Below, in pieces: positions 56,624 through 64,000 of a stretch of 64,000 nucleotides of DNA. Location: positions 5,160,354-5,224,353 of the forward strand of contig CM041198.1 in the NCBI GenBank assembly GCA_023078555.1, read 5' to 3'. The translations under genes were made by a program, and so were the position numbers. The stretch comes from Ulva prolifera. Its lineage: Eukaryota > Chlorophyta > Ulvophyceae > Ulvales > Ulvaceae. Position 1 is the stretch's first letter, and every line of letters starts with the position of its first letter. Under the pieces are notes generated by a model. The model was given only the letters and a program-made list of their open reading frames with translations. It had not been told where the DNA came from and did not search any database.

Positions 56624-57107
56624 TTATGTGGTACTTTGCTTGTACCCTTTGGTGTCCATCACCTGCTTCCCACATATGCTGCACACTCCTGCAACATCGG
56701 GCACCCTTATTGCTCATGGCCGCTGAAGTCCACGAGCACCCCAGATTGAAAGATGTGAAGCATGTCAAGAAGGCTGTCTCACCTTTCGAGTACGCACATC
56801 CATGACAATACTTCCCCTGCTGATGTAACGGCTTCTTGCACGTTTCACACTTTGAGCTTGAGTAGGGATTCTTCTTGTTGGATTTGCGGATTAGCCCGTT
56901 CGTCGCCAATGGCCTGCCCTTCCCGACGGTAGAGTTCCTTGATCCGTCCTTCCAAGTATCAGGGCAGGCGAGCTGCATGGCTTGTGTCCATCACGTGCTA
57001 TGATGTGCAGTTGGTCATGAGAGTGCCAATGTGCAGTTGTACATGCTGTTGTGCGACAACGCTTTGCACACCTTTGCAAGCTTCTTCTCGCACTTCTTGC
57101 AGACCAT
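56624..57107 (-). CDS. CRIPT: CRIPT (cysteine-rich PDZ-binding protein homologue), 3 exons, 96 aa
   Basis: Minus-strand exons: 57,072-57,107, 56,783-56,972 and 56,624-56,688. Phases agree and total 291 bases with the stop. The start MVCKKCEKKLAK and then CPDTWKDGSRN match the conserved CRIPT N-terminus, and KKNPYSSSKCETCKKPLHQQ, GKYCHGCAYSKG and VCSICGKQVMDTKGYKQSTT match the C-terminal half. Four CxxC pairs (CKKC, CETC, CHGC, CSIC) form the zinc-binding knuckles. The length is close to the ~101 residues of animal CRIPT. The animal C-terminal PDZ ligand (QTSV) is replaced by KQSTT. CRIPT is known as a PDZ-binding protein in neurons and has been found in the human minor (U12) spliceosome; in an alga the splicing role is the more likely one. 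It is transcribed away from SNX1. Confidence 0.93.
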
Positions 57108-57580
57108 AGATTATCACTCACTGGGATACTTTGACGCGCTGTGCACGCAAAAAATTTCGGAGCTCAGATCTCTGGGACATGCGGATGCGGAGCGAGGTGA
57201 TCGAAAGCGTACAGAAGTGACACTGCAGTTGAACCAGCAGGTGTGCTTCTACGGCATTTCATGGCAGCGTACTGTTTGTGTAGGAACGGTGTTAGGGACG
57301 CCGCGCAAGTGTGTCTGAGCTGGTGGCGATGTGTGCGATCAGCTCTCCATCGTCGATACTCGTGCTCATCGTGGGCACCGCTGTCACGCGCTGAAGCAGG
57401 CCTGGAATTCATGAAACTCATACGCTAAGATGAGCGGCAGAGTCTTTCCGGCTGTGAAATTGTAAATTTTGATGCGTTCCGAAATTCGTGATTGCGTACA
57501 TAAACAGCGCGTGCGTGTTGGCCTTCGATAGTGCGTATACACTGCACAGCGCTAGTGGTATATGGAAAACAGCCAGAATC
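57108..57580. promoter_or_regulatory. Head-to-head intergenic region, CRIPT / SNX1
   Basis: 473 bases separate the two start codons. Both 5' UTRs and a probably shared promoter must lie here. No TATA box is clear in either direction. Confidence 0.5.
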
Positions 57581-60500
57581 ATGGATGATCCCCCGTCGTA
57601 TGATGCTGTGCTTCAGGCGAGCCAGGTAGGCATTGTCGCTGGTCTGTCATATCGTGGCTGGCCATCCGTGTGTGATGCAGCTGAGATCTACCATGCAGGC
57701 TGAGATGGAGAAGTCAGCGCTTCCAAAGGCTTCGAAGGATACTCGTGTCACGGTCACGGACCCGGTGATGCAACGCGGAGCAACAGGCTCCCAGGTCCGG
57801 AGCTGCTTCCCCATGGTAACATGGCTAATATTTTCCTTATCAAGCGTTGCCCATGAAGTCCTGAATGATGCAGTATACATCTTACAAGGTGACCACGCGA
57901 ACTACAAATCCCAAGTATAAAGCCTGTAACGCTGGAGACTCTGTGGTTATGCGCCGCTTCTCCGAGTTCCATATGCTCTTTGTCAAGCTGCAAGAGGAGT
58001 TCCCTGGAGTTATTGTACCTCCTTGCCCTGAGAAGAATCAGCTTGGCGGGTTCAGGAAGTCCAGTGCTTTTATTGAGCAGCGACGCCAAGCGCTAGAGGT
58101 GTTCATCAACAAGGTTTGCAGCCATCGATTGCTCAAGCACTCACAGCTGCTTCAGCTCTTTCTTGAAGCAGACGAAACCGCTTGGCATGTCAAAATGCAA
58201 GAGCTCAAGAGCGGGCCTGAGCAAGGCAGCCTCCTCGGCAAGATGTCGCAGCTCGCGTCAGATATGCTCCACAGCACCAAGAACCTCACGAAAGGCCAAT
58301 CGGATGATCAAGGAGAAGACGCAGAGTATCTCCAGGTACGTTTTGTACCCACTTAGCTGCATCACCACTGTCCCCAGTTCACGGTTGCAGCGATGGAGCC
58401 CACATGTGCCACGCAGTGGCACAGGCCTGGCATCGTATACCGATGTAGACTCTCACACTATTCTTATCATAGCTTGAGCTCTCCTGCACGTCCGTGTACC
58501 CATGGCTGATATGCATCATTTTGATCTGCATATCACCGTCTGCATCCATTGGTCTGTTTCATGCTACCTGTACACTGCTGTGCGTGCCAGCTGAGGGCCC
58601 TGCCTTGCCACGTGCAACAGGTGTTCCCTTGCCGTCACGGTACAAATTTACACTTGTACCAAAACACAGGATCTACTCGCATACTGCACACCCTTTGCTA
58701 GCTGCCCTGTGTCTCGTCCTACAGCTGTAGCATGCCCGACACGCAAAGCTGTATCCCGACAGCAAGCAGCCAGCTGCCTCCAGCCACAGGCCATACAGCC
58801 CATGAACCCCTCTGTATACATGCATGACTGCATGGTCATGTATCGGGACATGCACATATCCGGAGCCAGGGACCAGACATGTGCCGCTCCGCTGATGCGT
58901 CGCCGTGCTGACGTGTCGCTGCGGCGGTGCAGTACAAGGAGTACGCGACGCACCTCGACCACCACCTGAAGGACGCTTGCAGCCGCTCGGCGGACTTTGT
59001 GGCACGGCAGGCCGCGTACGGCGAGGCGCTCGGCGCGTTTGCGACGCAGTCTGCGAGCATGAGCAAGTTCGAGGAGGGCGACGCCGCGCAGGCCTTCCTC
59101 GAGCTCAACGCCGCCGCCAGCGCCGTCGCCGGCGAGCACGGCACCGCCAGCAGCCACATGAATCGGTGCGCCAACCCCCCCCCCCCCCCCCCCCCCCCCC
59201 CCGGGCTCGCCATGCCTTTGCTGCTTGCCCCATCCTTGGTCGCCTCTAACATGGCTGTGTAGCCCTTTTTGAGAGGCTTCAGGGGTACCATGTGGTTCGG
59301 ATGTTGGGATGGTGCATGGGCAATGGCACACGGCCTGTGCAGTAGCCGTGGCGGTTCTGAATTACTTTTCTTGACTGTACAAACATGTACCATGTTCATG
59401 TCGTGGGCGTCGGCTTCAGCTGCTTGGTGCTTGCTTGTAGTGCAAGAGGTCGCTTGGTGTTGATGTAATGCATTGCGATGTGGTTGAGTGGGGTCGGCTG
59501 GGCTAGGTCTGGGGTCCCCGCGACGTCTCGACAGTGCTGATCTGCCTCTTGAGCTGGATGACATCTGTACTCAGGCCACTTGTGGCCACGTATTCAGCAG
59601 GCTGCAGACAGCTGCTTATCCACAGGTGTCCACAGGGTCGACTCGAATGTTCCGTTACAGTGCCTGAAAATGCTGGATTTTTTGTTGGGCTGCGGTGTCA
59701 ACGTCTCATGGTAAGATGCATGTGGCACATCATGGCCCTGTTTGGGTGCATTCATGGCACAGATACAGTGGCACATTGCTGCACATGGTAGCAGACATGT
59801 ACACTCATGTTGCACTGGCCAGGCCACTCCCATGCATAGCACAGCCCCTGATCTTTGCAATGCGGTGATACATACGGTGCCCTGGCCAGGCCCTAGCCAC
59901 TGCCTGTGGCCTGAATGTCTGCATGGTGCCACTGTCTTATGGCCCGTCTGTAGTGTCTGGAATGTGGAGGGCCAGGGGCTTGCAGCTGAGGCCTCATCAT
60001 GAGGGTATATGTTGTGAGATTATGGATAAGAATATGGAAGGGCAGCAGCAGTGGAAGTCGGACAGACATCCTGGTGAGGCATCAATTTGCTGTTTTTCAC
60101 AGCCCTGCCAGATAAACCCTGCCACCTGCAGCCTGCACACTGAGGCGGCAGGGCTTCATCACTGTGCGGGCTGCAGGGTTTCACTTGTATACATGTGCCC
60201 GCATGTGTGAATGTGTACCCAGCTGAGCTCAGCTGCACTGGGTCTATTTTGACCTTTGGGATTGGCACTTTTCACAGTACCTCTCGTGGTTGGCATGCAT
60301 GCAATGTGTAAGCCCATTGTGTGCTGCACAGACACCACCAACTCAGGCTGAACACGAAATTAGGCCCAGTCCCAGGAAGTTGTCCCATGGCCCCTGATGG
60401 CCCGGGATCTGGCATTTTTTATATCGGCACAGTCAGGGAGTGTGCCCCAGCCTGAAGTGTGTCCCAGCAAGGACTGTTGTGAGTGCATGTGTCTCTGATG

Positions 60501-63437
60501 TGAATCACATGAGCTGCATGCATGTGGTTGAGCACCTCATGACCATGACAGCCTGTGGCACTGACGCGGTGACATGCTTCCCTGTCTTCCAGTTGTGGAG
60601 CTCATATCATGAACCCTTGCTTTTGCTCAAGCAGCAGTGGTAGGTTGACATGGGATCATGTGGCATCATGTGGGCCTGAGCTTGCTTTGAGCCAGCTGAG
60701 AAACCTTGCTTTTCAAATTTGCGTCCCTTTTGGACTCAGTGGTAGCATGTGACACATCACCTGGTCTTCCAGAATGAATGCGTGGTTGCCAACTGCCTGA
60801 TATCTCATATCTCCGACACTGGCAGCCAGACCACCCAGCTCACCTGTTAGCATATGCTGGATCAACAGAATCAGTGGGTTTCGGTTGCCCATTATGCAAC
60901 TAGGGCGCACCTGCTCATCTGGCTCAACCCCACCCAAGTCTGTGGCACAGTGAGGGATGCCTGGTTGGGAGTGCATGATGCTGCAGCATGTCTTGTACTT
61001 CCGTCCAGCATGCTCAGGCACTTAGGCACTGTTCACCACCCAGGCCTGGCCAGATGCTTGTTGTACCCACCTACACACAGCATGTGGGTTTTGGTGCTGC
61101 TAGCTGGTGTGGCAGCTGACTTGTTGCATGCCTCCACAAGCAAGGCAGTTACACAATTCCCGATGTATGCTTGCTGGTTTGCCAGGCAATTGTCCAGGTG
61201 GATGCTGGTTGAACCTGCCTGCATGCAGCATATGCTTACCCTGTTCCCAGGCAACCATGCTAATCCAACTTACCTATTGAACTGATGCACCTGCTGGTGT
61301 GCAGCATATGCTTCCTGTGTTCCCAGAGAACAATGGCAAGCCTTCCACAAGCATGCCAATTCACCAATGCAGCCCTTGGACCTGCTTGCATGCAGCATAT
61401 GCTTCCTGTGTTCCCAGAGAACAATGGCAAGCCTTCCACAAGCATGCCAATTCACCGATGCAGCCCTTGGACCTGCTTGCATGCAGCATATGCTTCCTGT
61501 GTTCCCAGAGAACAATGGCAAGCCTTCCACAAGCATGCCAATTCACCAATGCAGCCCTGGCACCTGCTTGCATGCAGCATGTGCTTACTGTGTTCCCAAA
61601 CAAGAATGCTAATCTTCTGCACGTGTTTGTGCTTCACATCATCTCAGAAACAACTTTTCAGTTGTCCCAGCAGATATTTATGCGTGTTTCTGTCATGTAA
61701 TCTCCTGTGTGGATTTGTGTTTCTGTCATGTAATCTCCTGTGTGGATTTATGGGGGCGCCATAATCTGGAGCTGCAGCAGAGTCGGGCCTGGCTGATGTG
61801 AGACCATGTGAGGTGCCTTGGTCCTGCTGTGCGCGTTCATTTGCAACTTGAGCAGGTTGTCAACGTCTGGCACCACACATGTCCAGGTGAACATGTCCAG
61901 ATGAACACGTCCAGGTGCAATACTGCATGTACACATGTACTGTGCATTATGACTGGTGGTATGTATACTGGGCACACACTGGGACACTGTGTGCTGCAAC
62001 ATTGCATCCTGCAACTCATCATGCAATCTCTTGATGCAATCTTTTCATCCACTGTTCCTGGTCACCCAGCATAACCCCATCAAACATCTGATTCAAGCTT
62101 CGCGCTGTAGCGGTTTATATCACTGAGTTTATATCACTGAGTCTCTACATGCACCAGCTCCACCGTTAGTCATGGCCATTGCGGCATATTTGCATCAGAG
62201 GGGCATCAGAGGGGGCAATGGGAGCCTCACCACTCCGCCTCCAACCCTGCTTGCGCTTTGGGGTCCGGGTCGGCAGCTAGCGGAAGGCCCGGCGTGGCAG
62301 CTTGTGGACTGGATGTCCATGGGGCCTCCTCAGCGCTTCCAACACTGCACAGCTCCCTGAGCCCCCGCGTGATTGAAGTTTACAGGGTCCGACGCGGTCC
62401 CGCCTGAAACTCGTGAAACCGTGAAACCGCGTGGACGACATGACCAGATCTGATACCGCCAGCCGTGCGTGCATCAAAGCTTCTCGGCCGTGCCACCTCG
62501 CACCAAGAGGCCGCGGTGGACCCTGGCCACGCATGCACATCCTGTGCGGGTGGCAGCTCCGGGAAGTCACGGCGCGCTCGTGGTGCAGGATCTTTGCGGC
62601 GCCGATGAAGGAGCAGCACCTGGCGATGAAGAGCCTGAAGGAGACGATGCAGGCGCGCAGCACCGCGCTCGGGCACCGGCTGCAGGCCGAGGCCGCCGTG
62701 AAGGCCGTGCGCACGCGCCTCGCGCAGCTGCGCTCCTCCGGCAAGCCCGAGGCCGTGCTGCAGGTGCGCGCTCGTGCCATGCATGAAGCCGTGGCGCGTG
62801 GGTGCACCCCGAAGCAGCTGCGCGGTGGAGGGGGTCAATTGCGCAATGGATCTGGCTGTGTTATCGGGCATGCATGAATACGTACATGTGGGACAGGGCC
62901 GGCAAGATTCGTGCAGCGACAGGAAGTGGTTGGCCCACGTGCTGTGCCTTGCGGTCAAATTGCAAGGAATTGCAAGGATTGCAGCTCGAGGGGCGTGTAT
63001 CGCGGTCAGTAACCGCGCGACACACGCCGCCGTTACTGTGCACCGCGGTCTCTCGGCAGCACACAATCTGATGCAGATGCTATGCCGCTTGTCCGTGTGT
63101 TGATCAGGCTGCGATGCAGTGAGTGTTCCTGAACAGCTCGTGGATCCCGAGGTGAGGGGGCACCTGCGTGCAGGCGGAGGCGAAGCTCAACGACGCGGAG
63201 GCGGCGGAGCGCGCGGCGGTGGAGCACTACGAGGCGATGGCGGCGCGCATGCGGGAGGAGGTGGCGGTGTTTCAGGCGGAGCGCAGCGACGACATGGCGC
63301 GCGCGCTGCGCGACTTTGCGCTCGCACAGGCCAAGCTCGCGCGGCAGAGCGCCGTGCAGTGGCGGGGGCTTGCCGGGAAGATGCGCGGCGCGCAAGGGGG
63401 GCCTGCCGCGGGCCCGAGCGTCGCTACGGTTGTGTAG
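57581..63437 (+). CDS. SNX1: Sorting nexin 1 / Vps5-like (PX-BAR) protein, 6 exons, 424 aa
   Basis: Exons: 57,581-57,625, 57,699-57,794, 57,874-58,335, 58,933-59,165, 62,589-62,763 and 63,174-63,437; all phases agree. This is the retromer-associated sorting nexin that binds PI3P and curves endosomal membrane. The start MDDPPSYDAVLQ is followed by TVTDPVMQRGATGSQYTSYK, typical of plant SNX1. The PX domain (~48-165) has VVMRRFSEFHMLFVKL (PI3P-binding RRF), IVPPCPEKNQLGGF and AFIEQRRQALEVFINKV. The BAR region (~175-424) is spread over the last four exons: YKEYATHLDHHLKDACSRSA, MKEQHLAMKSLKETMQAR, AEAKLNDAEAAERAAVEHYE and AERSDDMARALRDFALAQAK. Intron 4 is unusually long (3.4 kb) and starts with a 28-base C run. 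TGTAA signals lie at 63,607 and 63,663. Confidence 0.93.
59175..59202 (+). repeat. 28-base C homopolymer beside a 5' splice site
   Basis: Uninterrupted C28 starts nine bases after the SNX1 intron 4 donor (CG then GTGCGC). Its strand-specific C/G richness could form an i-motif in DNA or affect splicing. Confidence 0.9.
61225..61640 (+). repeat. 91 bp minisatellite in SNX1 intron 4
   Basis: The CATGCAGCATATGCTTCCTG motif recurs at about 61,310, 61,401 and 61,492, with a variant at 61,583, a period of 91 bases. A related, more diverged unit precedes at about 61,222. The unit is not divisible by three, and the frames that cross it are artefacts of repetition. Confidence 0.85.
61685..61748 (+). 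repeat. Short tandem duplication, two units of ~31 bp
   Basis: TTTCTGTCATGTAATCTCCT plus GTGTGGATT occurs twice back to back in SNX1 intron 4. Confidence 0.8.
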
Positions 63438-63606
63438 AGCGGGCACACCCCGATGCGCTGCAGCTGTGGCGGGATGCTGTATTTTTTTGTGTATGTGTGT
63501 TGCAAGGGCAAAATTGGACAGGCGGGTAGCACTGCCGTGTGTGTGTATGTGTGTAGTGCGGCCAGAGACCTGGAGTGTTAGCGGTGCTGTTGCGTCAAAT
63601 CGAAAC

Positions 63607-63611
63607 TGTAA
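63607..63611 (+). promoter_or_regulatory. TGTAA polyadenylation signal, SNX1
   Basis: TGTAA lies 170 bases after the SNX1 stop codon; another follows at 63,663-63,667. Confidence 0.5.
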
Positions 63612-63619
63612 CACAGGAC

Positions 63620-64000
63620 CATGAGATTCTGGTGTGGTGTGGTGTTCTCCCGTTTACTCTTTTGTAAAGATAACACAGGACAATCACAGTCTAGCTTGAG
63701 ATGTGGTTGCATGTGGCGATTTACGCCCGGCTGCAGGGGCCGCGCAGGCTTCATGCAGCGCTCACCCACAGCCGGAAAATCCTGACACATGTTGCGTTCG
63801 TAAGCTTTGCTGGTGCATGCACACCACACTGGCAGCGGCAGGTCGTGTTCTCGGGCTGGACGTACCACCTGTGTTCCGTACAGGGTGTGTTTGGGAAACG
63901 GGCGGGCCTGTGCCACTGACGTGCGTCTTTGGGTGTACGTCACCACGTCGCAAACGACCAACTGAAGTCTGCATCAGAGATGTGTCCTGAGCGTGCGGAA
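63620..64000. other. Window end, no gene supported
   Basis: Overlapping open frames occur on both strands up to the window edge. None has recognisable features. An exon of a following gene could be cut off here. Confidence 0.3.

Noticed and set aside
56407-56805. 132-codon plus-strand frame
   Set aside because: Antisense to CRIPT exons 2-3, which are supported by conserved CxxC motifs and splice phase.
61225-61640. CRISPR-like array
   Set aside because: The repeats are contiguous 91 bp units without unique spacers, in a eukaryotic intron.
61285-61764. 159-codon frame with internal peptide repeats
   Set aside because: Produced by the 91 bp minisatellite being open in several frames; it lies inside an SNX1 intron.

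Overview
This window looks like nuclear DNA from a green alga (Chlorophyta, possibly a trebouxiophyte). The genes are split by GT-AG introns, and the donor is often GTGCG(C/G/T). TGTAA polyadenylation signals lie downstream of several genes. Base composition is moderately GC-rich, there are non-LTR retrotransposons, and the recognisable genes (mTERF-like factor, CRIPT, SNX1/Vps5, class V aminotransferase) are eukaryotic. I saw no tRNA, rRNA, CRISPR array or prokaryotic operon. The species is not determined, and all splice models were built by eye from frame, phase and family fit.

Bases 1 to about 51,000 are a tandem segmental array of three diverged copies, called units A, B and C, of one ~15 kb block. 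The order in each block is: gene X (minus strand, nuclear-looking, with a duplicated domain I do not recognise), AT (plus strand, class V PLP-dependent aminotransferase), X' (a partial second gene X, minus strand), CC (plus strand, a coiled-coil protein of 42-residue repeats). Unit A (to ~16.36 kb) has the only intact AT gene, 7 exons and 422 residues, while its gene X is broken by a 95 bp deletion. Unit B (~16.36-35.97 kb) has the intact-looking gene X and CC, while its AT has lost exons 6-7. Unit C (~35.97-51 kb) is the most decayed. Intact genes are therefore spread over the copies.

At 27.4-35.5 kb the third CC copy is split by two non-LTR retrotransposons, one after the other. The first is an intact element with an APE-type endonuclease and a reverse transcriptase, ending in a TACA-repeat tail. 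The second is 5'-truncated (RT thumb, CCHC-like zinc motif, PD-(D/E)XK-like nuclease) and apparently landed in the first one's tail. A 5 bp target-site duplication, ACAGG, flanks the pair. Very short LINE 3' tails are scattered elsewhere and share a terminal hairpin with compensatory stem changes. Remnants of a Ty3/Gypsy-type integrase C-terminus and a MULE-type transposase occur in unit C.

Bases 51-64 kb are single-copy and hold four ordinary eukaryotic genes: a PX-domain/coiled-coil protein (+), an mTERF-like organellar factor (+), CRIPT (-) and a sorting nexin SNX1/Vps5 (+). CRIPT and SNX1 are head to head over a 473 bp shared upstream region. The two PX proteins suggest endosomal trafficking functions, but no joint pathway can be read from the sequence.
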